From contig PNNF01000001.1 of NCBI GenBank assembly GCA_013824085.1, positions 1 to 64,000 on the forward strand: a DNA stretch of 64,000 nt, read 5' to 3'. Shown one piece after another: positions 47,626-56,216 of the stretch; position 1 is the stretch's first letter; each line of letters opens with the position of its first letter. The notes beneath the pieces were generated by a model. That model ran no database searches. It saw nothing but the letters and a program-made list of their open reading frames with translations, and was not told where the DNA came from. This DNA comes from Chlorobiaceae bacterium (lineage in GTDB: Bacteria > Bacteroidota > Ignavibacteria > Ignavibacteriales > Ignavibacteriaceae). The position numbers were made by a program, and so were the translations under genes.

Positions 47626-49233
47626 ATGATGAATCCAAAAAATATTAGAATTCCGATAATGATAATTATTCTAACCGCAGGAATTCTTTTAGGAACGCAA
47701 ATTCAAAAAGTAATTTCTGGCGACAACCTTTTAGCCAATGTAAATAAGTTTAATGAAGTTTTAACTTTAACTGAAAAATTTTATTTAGAAGAAGTTGATT
47801 TAGACAAGCTCGTAGGATCTGCTATTACTGGTATGCTATCTCAATTAGACCCGCATTCTATCTACATTCCGGCTAAGCAGATGAAATCTGTGGAAGAAGA
47901 TTTTAGAGGCGACTTCGAGGGAATCGGAATTGAGTTCCAAATTGTGAATGATACTTTGACTGTCGTTTCTCCAATTTCTGGCGGACCAAGTGAGATGCTC
48001 GGTATTATGGCTGGAGACAGAATTGTAAAAATTGATGGCGTTACTTCAGTTGGACTTAGTAATGATGATGTCAGAAAAAAATTGCGTGGACCCGCAGGAA
48101 CAAAAGTCAAAGTGCTTATCGTGCGCGTTGGAGTTAAAGAAACTTTTGAATATGAAATTACGAGAGATAAAATTCCACTCTTCTCAGTTGATACAAAATT
48201 AATGCTCGATTCAAAAACTGGATACGTTAGTGTTAATCGATTCGCTGAAAAAACTACTGATGAATTAAGAGAAGCTTTGCTTGAGTTAAAAGGCAAAGGA
48301 ATGAAACAACTTATTTTAGATTTAAGAAATAATCCCGGCGGTTACTTGAATCAAGCTTTCTTAATTGCTGATTTATTTATTGATGGTGAGAAAAAAATTG
48401 TTTATACAAAAGCAAGACGAAGTGAATTCAATGAAGAATTTTTTGCTGCTCAAAGTTCTGAATATGAAGATATTCCATTGATAATATTAGTGAACTCTGG
48501 TAGCGCCTCAGCAAGTGAAATTGTTTCTGGTGCTGTTCAAGATTGGGATCGCGGACTTGTTGTTGGTGAAACTACTTTCGGAAAAGGATTAGTACAAAGA
48601 CAATTTAATTTAAGAGATGGAAGTGCTTTGCGTCTAACAATCTCGCAATACTTTACTCCTTCGGGAAGATTAATTCAAAGAGATTACAAAAATAAAAAAG
48701 ATTACGTCGCTCAAATGGGTGACATTCAAGAACCTGAAGGCGAGAACCTTGATCACTCTGCTGAAAAAGATACAGCGCGTCCCGTTTACAAAACGAACAA
48801 AGGCAGAACTGTTTATGGCGGTGGTGGCATTACTCCAGACTTCATTGTTAAATCAGATCGATTGACAGAATATTCTATTTCATTATTGAGAAAAAATATT
48901 TTTTACTTGTGGGCTTTGCAATATCTTGATCAGAATGGAAAAAACTTAAAAAATATTTACGGTGAAGATCTTAATAAATTTATAAAAGAATTTTCTCTTT
49001 CTAAAAATGATATTAATGCTTTTGTTGAATTTGCAAACAGCCGTGATGTTAAACTAAATGAAGAACAATTTCAAATAGATAAAGATTATATACAAGGCAG
49101 ACTGAAAGCAACCATTGCAAGAAATTTTTGGAAGAATGAAGGTTGGTATTCTGTCCTTTTACCATTAGATAAACAAGTAAATAAAGCAACAACTTTATTT
49201 GAAATTGCGCGAGAACTTGCAAAAAATAAATGA
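47626..49233 (+). CDS. S41 family C-terminal processing peptidase
   Basis: A 535-residue CtpA/Tsp-like protease. An N-terminal membrane anchor (about 8-28) is followed by QLDPHSIYIP, a PDZ domain (about 90-175, GIGIEFQ... GIMAGDRIVKIDG) and the protease core. The serine lies in NSGSASASEIVSGAVQDW and the general-base lysine in FGKGLVQRQF. Such enzymes trim C-termini or degrade periplasmic proteins. Two ATGs stand side by side at 47626 and 47629; AAGG spacing slightly favours the second. The DUF3108 gene overlaps its end by four bases. Confidence 0.94.
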   Translation: MMNPKNIRIPIMIIILTAGILLGTQIQKVISGDNLLANVNKFNEVLTLTEKFYLEEVDLDKLVGSAITGMLSQLDPHSIYIPAKQMKSVEEDFRGDFEGIGIEFQIVNDTLTVVSPISGGPSEMLGIMAGDRIVKIDGVTSVGLSNDDVRKKLRGPAGTKVKVLIVRVGVKETFEYEITRDKIPLFSVDTKLMLDSKTGYVSVNRFAEKTTDELREALLELKGKGMKQLILDLRNNPGGYLNQAFLIADLFIDGEKKIVYTKARRSEFNEEFFAAQSSEYEDIPLIILVNSGSASASEIVSGAVQDWDRGLVVGETTFGKGLVQRQFNLRDGSALRLTISQYFTPSGRLIQRDYKNKKDYVAQMGDIQEPEGENLDHSAEKDTARPVYKTNKGRTVYGGGGITPDFIVKSDRLTEYSISLLRKNIFYLWALQYLDQNGKNLKNIYGEDLNKFIKEFSLSKNDINAFVEFANSRDVKLNEEQFQIDKDYIQGRLKATIARNFWKNEGWYSVLLPLDKQVNKATTLFEIARELAKNK

Positions 49234-50057
49234 AAAAAACTATTAGCATAGTTGTTCTTTTAAGTTCAGTTTATATTTTTGCAGTTACTTTTATTAAACC
49301 TTTTGAGTATCAGATAAATGCTACGATTGTTTCTGATAAAAATATTTTGGTCGGTGAGGAAATAAATTATGTTGTTAAATATTCCTTCATTAGTCTGGGT
49401 GAGGTTAGAATAAGAGTGATAAATCAAAAAGAACGGAATGGAAAATTTTATTACAACACGATAGCTTATATCAATTCATATTCTGGAATTCCTTTTGTTT
49501 CTCTTCATTCAACTTACGAAAGTAAAGTGAGTGAAAATCTTTACTCTCTTTTTTTTAGAGGAATAGATAAGAAAAAAGAATTTACAGTTTATACTGAATA
49601 TTATTTTGATTACACGAATAATAAGCTGCGTGTCTTGAAAGGGAAAGTTAGTCCACCTGAAGTTTGGACAGACTCAACAACAACAACTGAGTTTAAATAC
49701 CAAGATGGACTTTCAATATTTTATTACGCAAGAATGAATTCAGGACAAGATAAATCTGTTTCTGTTCCTTGTTTTGTTTCTGAAGATAAAGTATTTACGG
49801 AGATAAATTTTTATAAAGGAACTCATAATATCTCAATAAATGCAGTTGATTATCAAATAAGTGCAACACGACTTGATGGAAGAACAGATTTTATCAGTAT
49901 TTTTGGATTGACGGGATATTTTGAAGGTTGGTTCTCTGATGACAATGCAGCAGTTCCGATCGTAGCAAATATGAAAGTTATTATTGGAAACATTAGATTA
50001 GAATTAATAAGTTGGAAAAGAAGCGACGGATGGAGACCACCAAAATATATGAATTAA
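49230..50057 (+). CDS. DUF3108 exported protein
   Basis: A 275-residue protein with an N-terminal hydrophobic segment (about 3-20) that is a signal peptide or anchor. The body resembles DUF3108, with ILVGEEINYVVKYSFISLGE, TYESKVSENLYSLFF and QDGLSIFYYARM; these proteins are periplasmic beta-rich domains of unknown function found in Bacteroidetes and Proteobacteria. It follows the S41 protease with a four-base overlap and the gamma carbonic anhydrase-like gene starts inside its end. Confidence 0.78.
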   Translation: MKKTISIVVLLSSVYIFAVTFIKPFEYQINATIVSDKNILVGEEINYVVKYSFISLGEVRIRVINQKERNGKFYYNTIAYINSYSGIPFVSLHSTYESKVSENLYSLFFRGIDKKKEFTVYTEYYFDYTNNKLRVLKGKVSPPEVWTDSTTTTEFKYQDGLSIFYYARMNSGQDKSVSVPCFVSEDKVFTEINFYKGTHNISINAVDYQISATRLDGRTDFISIFGLTGYFEGWFSDDNAAVPIVANMKVIIGNIRLELISWKRSDGWRPPKYMN

Positions 50058-50605
50058 CGAAGGAGATAAATTTATTTCCTTATCAGGATTTTTTTCCAAT
50101 TTTACATGACTCAGTTTTTGTAGCTTCAGGCGCAAAAATTATTGGTGATGTGCAAATCGGAAAAGATTCATCTATTTGGTACAACGTTGTGGTTCGCGGT
50201 GATGTTCATTTCATAAGAATTGGAAGTATGACGAACATTCAGGATTCATCGATGATTCACGTTACGAATAAAAAATTTCCAACAATTATTGGTGACAATG
50301 TTACTGTTGGACATAGCGTTACATTGCATGGTTGTATTTTAAAAAATTTATGTTTAATTGGGATGGGAGCAGTAATTTTAGACGGCGCCGTAGTTGAGAC
50401 TAAATCGATGGTTGCGGCGGGAACTGTAGTGAAGCCCGGATTTGTCTGTCCAACTGGAAAATTAATTGCTGGTGTTCCCGGAAAAGTTATCAGAGATTTG
50501 ACGCAAACTGAAATGGATGATTTTGAAGCCTCAACTATTCGTTATAGAGATTATACTAAAATTACAATTGATTCATTAAAAAAAATTTATCGCGATAAAA
50601 AATAA
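50030..50605 (+). CDS. Gamma carbonic anhydrase family protein
   Basis: A 191-residue left-handed beta-helix hexapeptide protein. DSSIWYNVVVRGDVHFIRIG, NIQDSSMIHVT and TVGHSVTLHGC supply the hexapeptide repeats, and the histidines in the last two are in the positions of the zinc ligands of YrdA/CaiE-type enzymes. GMGAVILDGAVVE and PTGKLIAGVPGKVIRDL are further marks. Whether it hydrates CO2 is uncertain; many relatives are inactive. ATG at 50030 is preferred to an in-frame TTG at 50012 because a purine-rich GGAAAAGAAG stretch precedes it. Confidence 0.88.
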   Translation: METTKIYELTKEINLFPYQDFFPILHDSVFVASGAKIIGDVQIGKDSSIWYNVVVRGDVHFIRIGSMTNIQDSSMIHVTNKKFPTIIGDNVTVGHSVTLHGCILKNLCLIGMGAVILDGAVVETKSMVAAGTVVKPGFVCPTGKLIAGVPGKVIRDLTQTEMDDFEASTIRYRDYTKITIDSLKKIYRDKK

Positions 50606-50628
50606 TTAATTAAAAATAGAATTATATT

Positions 50629-51051
50629 TTGATAAAAAACTCTAAAGTTAGATTTGAAAAAAAAATTGATTTTACTAAAAAAGATTTTGAAAAAATAATT
50701 TTAAATCTTCAAAAAAAATATCAATTTACTATTTCAGTACTTCAAGTAAATTTTGTCGAATCAGATTTTATGATTGAGTTGAATAATAAATTTTTAAAGC
50801 ATAATTATGATACAGATATTTTAACTTTTAATTATTCGAGTGAAGAAAAAAATATTTGTGCAGAAATTTATATCTCAATTGAGATGGCAATGGAGAACGC
50901 AAAAAAATTTAAGGTTACACATAAACATGAATTTTATCGTTTAGTTATTCATGGAATTTTGCACTTACTTGGTTTTAATGATAAAACTCCAAAGCAAAAA
51001 AAAATAATGAAATTAGAAGAAGAAACAGACTTAAAAGAATTTGGATTTTGA
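50629..51051 (+). CDS. ybeY: rRNA maturation endoribonuclease YbeY
   Basis: A 140-residue zinc enzyme for 16S rRNA 3'-end maturation and ribosome quality control. The motif is HGILHLLGFND, with H108 and H112 as ligands, but the third canonical histidine (H124 in E. coli) is replaced by D118. Bacteroidetes/Chlorobi YbeY proteins commonly read GYKDK or similar here, so this is a lineage trait. Upstream, LNNKFLKHNYDTDILTF fits the family. The start is TTG, without a clear Shine-Dalgarno. Confidence 0.92.
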   Translation: MIKNSKVRFEKKIDFTKKDFEKIILNLQKKYQFTISVLQVNFVESDFMIELNNKFLKHNYDTDILTFNYSSEEKNICAEIYISIEMAMENAKKFKVTHKHEFYRLVIHGILHLLGFNDKTPKQKKIMKLEEETDLKEFGF

Positions 51052-51056
51052 TATTT

Positions 51057-51527
51057 ATGAAAAAAAGAAAAAAAGAATACAATAGCATTTTCTCTATCTT
51101 GGCGAAGATGCTTGATGCACTTGCAGAAGAAGAATCACTTGAGGTGATTGAAAAAAAAATGCGATTAAAAAAAGAAATTAATAAATCTCTCTTAAACACA
51201 GCTTACAGCTGGTTCTATGAGAAGTTAAATGCCAATAAAATTAAAAATGATAAAAAAATTCAATCACTTAGTATCAGATATCTTTCAGAAGAGGAGATTG
51301 ATTTAATTGGAATTGAGAATAATAATCGGCTCCTAAAATTATATAATATCGGACTCCTCACAAACAGCGATATTGACTTAATTGTAAATCAGATTCATCT
51401 TTATCCTTATGATCAAATGACAAAAGATGAGATGAATATTCTTGTTCTTTCTTCCTTATTTTTTATGGAAAATTTACCTTTTCCTGAACTCGGAAATTCT
51501 TTTCAATTATCGGAAAAAATAAATTAA
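51057..51527 (+). CDS. DUF494 (Smg family) protein
   Basis: A 156-residue mostly helical protein that resembles the Smg/DUF494 family, named for its place near smf/dprA and topA in proteobacteria. LSIRYLSEEEIDLIGIENNN, then LLKLYNIGLLTNSDIDLIVNQ and FFMENLP are the recognisable parts. The biochemical role is unknown. Here too it precedes topA directly (one-base gap). ATG at 51057 is preferred; an in-frame TTG at 51048 overlaps the ybeY stop. Confidence 0.78.
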   Translation: MKKRKKEYNSIFSILAKMLDALAEEESLEVIEKKMRLKKEINKSLLNTAYSWFYEKLNANKIKNDKKIQSLSIRYLSEEEIDLIGIENNNRLLKLYNIGLLTNSDIDLIVNQIHLYPYDQMTKDEMNILVLSSLFFMENLPFPELGNSFQLSEKIN

Positions 51528-51528
51528 C

Positions 51529-53856
51529 ATGGCAAAAAATTTAGTATTAGTTGAATCTCCTGCGAAAGCGAAAACAATAAACAAATATCTTGGTAGAGAT
51601 TATAGTGTCGAAGCAACTATTGGACACATAAAAAATTTACCAAAATCTAAACTTGGTGTAGATCCGAACGATGGATTCAAAGCACAATTTCTTACGATTA
51701 GAGGAAAAGGAGATTTAGTAAAAAAAATAAAAACTCTCGCCTCAAAAGTTAAGAATATTTACATCGCAACTGACCCTGACCGCGAAGGCGAATCTATTGC
51801 TCAAGACGTTGCTGAAATTCTTGACACAAAAAATGAGACGAAGATTTATCGTGTGCTATTCAATGAAATTACAAAAAGTGGAATTCAAAAAGGGATGAAT
51901 AATCCGCGTCCAATAGATAGTCATTTGGTTTCATCTCAAAGAGCACGACGAGTTATGGATAGACTTATTGGTTATAAGATCAGTCCATTCTTATGGAAAG
52001 CTGCTATTGAAGAAGCTGGAGTAACATTGTCTGCAGGACGTGTTCAAAGCGTGGCGCTTAGATTAGTTTGCGAAAGAGAAGTTGAGATAAATAATTTTAT
52101 CACAACTGAGTATTGGTCAATCTGGGCAATTTTTGAAACTGAAAAAGGTGAACAATTTAAAGCAAAACTTTTTAGGATTAACGAAAGAGAAATAAAAACT
52201 CCTCCAAAACCTGTGATGACAGAAGAGGAATGGAAAAAATTTAATCTCAATAACTATGCTATTCGAAATGCAGAAGAAGCACAGAAAATTTTTGACCAAT
52301 TAAAAAATCAAAATGATTTTATTATTTCAGAAATCACAAAGAAAAAAACTAAAAGAAATCCACCCGTTCCTTTTATCACAAGCACTCTCCAAGCAGAAGC
52401 ATCAAAGGCATTGCGACTAAAAGCAAAGCAGACGATGGGAATTGCACAAAAACTTTATGAAGGTGTTGAACTCGGAAAAGAGGGAAGCGTCGGTTTGATA
52501 ACTTATATGCGAACTGACTCAACTCGACTAAACGCTGATATTGTTTCGGACGCAAGAGATTTCATTAAAAATCAATTTGGTGAAAGTTATCTTCCGCCTT
52601 CTGGAAATTTATACGAAAAGAAAAAAGGCAGCAATGTTCAAGATGCTCACGAAGCAATTAGACCAACATCGCTTAGCTATCCTCCCGAATTTGTAAAACC
52701 ATTTTTAGACAACAATAGTTTTAAGTTGTATCAATTAATTTGGCAAAGATTCATCGCTTCACAAATGGCTCCAGCACAGCTTGAAACGACTGTTGTAGAA
52801 ATTTCTGAAAATGGATTTTTGTTTAAAGCTTATGGAACTGCAGTTCTGTTCGATGGCTTTACCAAACTTTATATCGAAGAAGCTGAACCTCAAAAAGAAG
52901 ATGAAAAAGAGGAAGCAAGAAATGAAAAAATTCCTGCGGGATTAGAAAAAAATCAAGAGTTAAAATTACAACAATTAACAGAGACTCAACATTTTACAAA
53001 ACCTCTTCCAAGATTTTCTGAAAGTACTTTGATTAAAGAATTAGAAAGCAAAGGAATTGGACGTCCAAGTACTTTTTCTCAAATAGTAAGCACTATCGTC
53101 GATAGAAACTACGCCGAACTTCGTGAAAGAAAAATTTTTCCAACTCATCTTGGAATGAAAATAAATGAGATATTAACACTGAATTTTCCAAATATTTTTG
53201 AAGTCGGTTTCACCGCAAGAATGGAAGCAGAACTTGATCAAATTGCTTCGGGAGAAAATGATTACCTTCAAGTTTTACAAGACTTTTATGAACCCTTTGA
53301 CTCAACTCTAAAAAAAGTTGAAGGCAAAGTAGAAAAAATTATTTGCGAAAAATGTGGCGGAATTCTTGATATTAAAATTGGACGATTTGGAAAGTATCTT
53401 GCTTGCACAAATTATCCAGAATGTAAAAATCTAAAATCACTACGCGAGTATAGCCAACAAAGTAAGCCCGTTGAGTTTACTGGTGATACTTGTGAAAAGT
53501 GTGGCGCAAACACTGTTTATCGAAATGGAAAATTTGGGAAATTTATTGGTTGCGAAAAATATCCAGATTGTGATTACATTAAAAATATTACTCTCAACTT
53601 AAAATGTCCTAAATGCAACACTGCCGAAATTGTTGAACGTCAATCTAAAAGAAGAAAAATATTTTATGGTTGCAGCAGTTATCCCAAATGCGATTTCGTG
53701 AGCTGGAGTAAGCCAGTTGCGGAAAATTGCCCTAACGGTGACTCAGCTTATATGGAAGAAAAATTCAACAAGAAAAAAGGAAATTTCTTAAAATGTCCCG
53801 TTTGTGCTGAAGAAGTTATTACAAAAAAAGATGATGACGATTCAGTGGAAGAATGA
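51529..53856 (+). CDS. topA: DNA topoisomerase I
   Basis: A 775-residue type IA topoisomerase that relaxes negative supercoils. The Toprim domain opens LVLVESPAKAKTINKYLG and has ATDPDREGESIA. The active-site tyrosine is Y326 in LITYMRTDSTRL. The C-terminal region has Cys4 zinc ribbons: pairs at CEKCGG...CTNYPEC, CEKCGA...CEKYPDC, CPKCNT...CSSYPKC, and a fourth, degenerate one ending CPVC. Length and layout are normal for TopA. The Xer recombinase gene overlaps its end by four bases. Confidence 0.97.
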   Translation: MAKNLVLVESPAKAKTINKYLGRDYSVEATIGHIKNLPKSKLGVDPNDGFKAQFLTIRGKGDLVKKIKTLASKVKNIYIATDPDREGESIAQDVAEILDTKNETKIYRVLFNEITKSGIQKGMNNPRPIDSHLVSSQRARRVMDRLIGYKISPFLWKAAIEEAGVTLSAGRVQSVALRLVCEREVEINNFITTEYWSIWAIFETEKGEQFKAKLFRINEREIKTPPKPVMTEEEWKKFNLNNYAIRNAEEAQKIFDQLKNQNDFIISEITKKKTKRNPPVPFITSTLQAEASKALRLKAKQTMGIAQKLYEGVELGKEGSVGLITYMRTDSTRLNADIVSDARDFIKNQFGESYLPPSGNLYEKKKGSNVQDAHEAIRPTSLSYPPEFVKPFLDNNSFKLYQLIWQRFIASQMAPAQLETTVVEISENGFLFKAYGTAVLFDGFTKLYIEEAEPQKEDEKEEARNEKIPAGLEKNQELKLQQLTETQHFTKPLPRFSESTLIKELESKGIGRPSTFSQIVSTIVDRNYAELRERKIFPTHLGMKINEILTLNFPNIFEVGFTARMEAELDQIASGENDYLQVLQDFYEPFDSTLKKVEGKVEKIICEKCGGILDIKIGRFGKYLACTNYPECKNLKSLREYSQQSKPVEFTGDTCEKCGANTVYRNGKFGKFIGCEKYPDCDYIKNITLNLKCPKCNTAEIVERQSKRRKIFYGCSSYPKCDFVSWSKPVAENCPNGDSAYMEEKFNKKKGNFLKCPVCAEEVITKKDDDDSVEE

Positions 53857-54755
53857 GTAAATCTATTTCAGATATTATAAATTTATTTTTAGCACAGATT
53901 GAATTTGAAAATCGCTTTTCTGCTCATACACTCAAGGCATACAAAAGTGATCTTGAACAATTTCTAAGATTTTGTAATGATTATGAAAAATTTGACTTAA
54001 ATAAAATTGATATAAAATTTGTGAAAAAATTTTTAATTTCTCAATCAGAGAATAATTTAGAGAAATCTTCTATCTCGAGGAAATTAGCTTCTATCAGAGG
54101 TTTGTTCAAGTTTGCGTTTAATAACGAACATTTAGAGACAAATTATATTTCATTTATTAAAAGTCCTAAAGTTGGCAGAAAGTTACCAGAGATCATCTCA
54201 AAAAATGAATTTGAGTTATTAGAAAAATCTTTAGAAAAAGAAAAAAATATTGACAAGACACTTGACTTAGAACTAATAAAAGTTATATTTGAACTATTGT
54301 ATGGTTGCTCATTAAGAGTATCAGAAGCGTGTAATTTGAAAAAGAACAGTCTTAATATTAAAGAAAATACAATTAGATTAATTGGGAAAGGGAATAAAAT
54401 GAGGATCGTTCCTTTCGGAGAAAAATCTAAAATTGTTATTGAAAATTATCTCTCTTCAGATAGAAGCATTAATACTGAGGGCTATTTATTACATACAAAA
54501 GAAGGAAATAAAATTTACACAAGACTTGTGCATAGAATAGTCAAAAAATATCTTTCGGAAGTAACAGATATTTCGAAAAAAAGTCCACATATTTTACGGC
54601 ACAGTTCTGCAACCCATATGCTCGACAATGGTGCTAGCTTAAATACAATAAAAGAAATTCTTGGTCATTCAGATTTATCAACTACACAGATTTATACTCA
54701 GGTAAGTATTGAAAGGCTTAAAGAAGTTTACAAAAAATCACATCCAAAATCTTAA
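53853..54755 (+). CDS. Tyrosine recombinase XerC/XerD
   Basis: A 300-residue site-specific recombinase. The N-terminal core-binding domain (about 1-95) includes FSAHTLKAYKSDLEQFL. The catalytic residues are all present: R155 in CSLRVSE, the lysine in GKGNKMRIVP, H246 and R249 in HILRHSSATHML, H272 in GHSDLSTT, and the nucleophile Y281. It is probably the chromosome dimer resolvase (acting at dif) rather than a mobile integrase, since it sits in a topA-linked housekeeping cluster. Whether it is XerC or XerD cannot be settled here. No dif site was identified in the window. Confidence 0.94.
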   Translation: MSKSISDIINLFLAQIEFENRFSAHTLKAYKSDLEQFLRFCNDYEKFDLNKIDIKFVKKFLISQSENNLEKSSISRKLASIRGLFKFAFNNEHLETNYISFIKSPKVGRKLPEIISKNEFELLEKSLEKEKNIDKTLDLELIKVIFELLYGCSLRVSEACNLKKNSLNIKENTIRLIGKGNKMRIVPFGEKSKIVIENYLSSDRSINTEGYLLHTKEGNKIYTRLVHRIVKKYLSEVTDISKKSPHILRHSSATHMLDNGASLNTIKEILGHSDLSTTQIYTQVSIERLKEVYKKSHPKS

Positions 54756-54772
54756 TTAATTCTGGAGGCTCT

Positions 54773-55084
54773 ATGAATATCAAAATCACGGCACGAAAAT
54801 TCAGGGCTCACGATTCATTGAGAGAATTCATTAAAGATGAAGTCTCTTCCTTAGAAAAATTTTACGATCAAATTCTCGATGTTGACGTAAAGTTAAGTTT
54901 TGTCGATACTCAAGTAAATATTAAAACAGTAGAAATTATAGTAAAAGTACCAAAGCAAATATTAGTCGCTTCATCTGACACTGATGATTTTAAAAAATCT
55001 GTAAATGAAAGTATAGAAAAAATAATTAGACAATTAGATAAGTTGAAGACTAAAAAAAATAATTATAAAAATGAAATTGATTGA
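54773..55084 (+). CDS. Ribosome hibernation-promoting factor (short HPF/RaiA family)
   Basis: A 103-residue protein with the single S30Ae/HPF fold: MNIKITARKFRAHDSLREFI, VDVKLSF, KTVEIIVKVPKQ and DDFKKSVNESIEKIIRQLDKLK. It binds the decoding centre of idle ribosomes. It lacks the C-terminal dimerisation domain of long HPF. GGAGG stands seven bases before the ATG, one of the few strong Shine-Dalgarno sites here. It overlaps hprK by 14 bases, so ribosome hibernation and HPr kinase are cotranscribed. Confidence 0.92.
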   Translation: MNIKITARKFRAHDSLREFIKDEVSSLEKFYDQILDVDVKLSFVDTQVNIKTVEIIVKVPKQILVASSDTDDFKKSVNESIEKIIRQLDKLKTKKNNYKNEID

Positions 55085-56084
55085 CGAAAAATCAATTTCG
55101 AAAAAAGAATTTATTACCGTTAGATTCTTTTACGAAAAAGTTAGAAATAATTTTAATCTAAAACTTCTCTCTGATGAGTCTGGATTAGAAAAAAAAATAA
55201 CTGATAGAAATATTCATCGACCGGGACTTGCATTAGCGGGCTTCGTTGAACTTTTTACTTTTGCGAGAGTGCAAGTCTTCGGTAATACAGAGATCACGTA
55301 TCTAAAAAACTTATCGGAAGAGGAGAGAGTAAAATCTCTGACAAAAATATTTCGATTCGATATTCCCTGCATAATACTTTCGAATAACATCGATCCATTT
55401 CCTGAAATGCTTGCGTTATCTAATCAATATAATATTCCGATATTCAACACACATTTAGCGACCACTAAGTTAATCTATTTCATAAGCGATTTCTTAGAAG
55501 ATCAGTTTGCATTGAGAGCTGCTGTACACGCTTCCTTTGTTGATGTTTATGGAGTCGGAGTTTTGTTCGTTGGGCGATCGGGCATTGGAAAGAGTGAAGT
55601 AGCCCTCGATTTAATCGAAAGGGGACACCGACTTGTAGCCGATGATGTAATTATCATTACAAAAAAAGGTCCAGGTATTTTAATTGGAACGGGAACTGAA
55701 CTCGTAAAACATTTTATGGAAATTCGTGGATTGGGATTGATCGATATCGCAAAGATGTTTGGTATTCGTGCAATTCGTTTTCAGAAAAGATTGGAAGTAA
55801 TTGTAGAATTAGAAAATTGGGATAAAGATTCTGATTACACACGCACAGGATTGGATGAAAGGAATACTACTATATTAGATGTCGAAATTCCACATGTGAA
55901 ATTGCCAATCATTCCCGGAAAAAATATTACTGTAATTTCTGAGGTGATTGCACTCCATTATTTGTTGAAACATTATGGATACGATGCAGCCAAAGTCTTT
56001 CAAAGGCGATTAGAAGCGAGCATCTCCAATAAATCTAACAACATGGAAAGAGGTGTCGATTATTTTGAACATGATTTTGAATAG
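55071..56084 (+). CDS. hprK: HPr kinase/phosphorylase
   Basis: A 337-residue bifunctional enzyme that phosphorylates or dephosphorylates HPr on S46. The N-terminal domain (about 1-140) is the HPrK regulatory domain. The catalytic part has Walker A GRSGIGKS (168-175), ADDVIII after RGHRLV, and the HprK signature MEIRGLGLIDIAKMFG. Its substrate HPr (8388, S46 intact) is encoded about 47 kb away. The upstream HPF gene overlaps by 14 bases; an intergenic space of about 130 bases follows. Confidence 0.95.
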   Translation: MKLIDEKSISKKEFITVRFFYEKVRNNFNLKLLSDESGLEKKITDRNIHRPGLALAGFVELFTFARVQVFGNTEITYLKNLSEEERVKSLTKIFRFDIPCIILSNNIDPFPEMLALSNQYNIPIFNTHLATTKLIYFISDFLEDQFALRAAVHASFVDVYGVGVLFVGRSGIGKSEVALDLIERGHRLVADDVIIITKKGPGILIGTGTELVKHFMEIRGLGLIDIAKMFGIRAIRFQKRLEVIVELENWDKDSDYTRTGLDERNTTILDVEIPHVKLPIIPGKNITVISEVIALHYLLKHYGYDAAKVFQRRLEASISNKSNNMERGVDYFEHDFE

Positions 56085-56216
56085 CAATTGAGCATTTTTC
56101 TTATAAACCATTATTTTAGAAACTCTTAGATTCAGGAAATCGAATAAAAACTAATTTATTTTTTGAAAGTTTTTGTTTGACTTGTTGAACATTTTTCTTT
56201 ACTTTCGCAATGCAAT
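56085..56216 (+). promoter_or_regulatory. Gap with candidate promoter and near-repeat before the M23 gene
   Basis: TTTG at 56176-56179 and TACTTTCG at 56200-56207 (one mismatch to TAnnTTTG) lie 20 bases apart, as expected for a Bacteroidetes-type promoter. If used, transcription would start about four bases before the ATG, giving an almost leaderless mRNA. TTGAGCATTTTTCTT (56088-56102) and TTGAACATTTTTCTT (56185-56199) form a near-identical direct repeat, the second overlapping the promoter spacer. Confidence 0.35.

Noticed and set aside
53853-54755. Tyrosine recombinase as an integrase of a genomic island
   Set aside because: It overlaps topA and lies among core genes, with no attachment repeats or phage genes around it.
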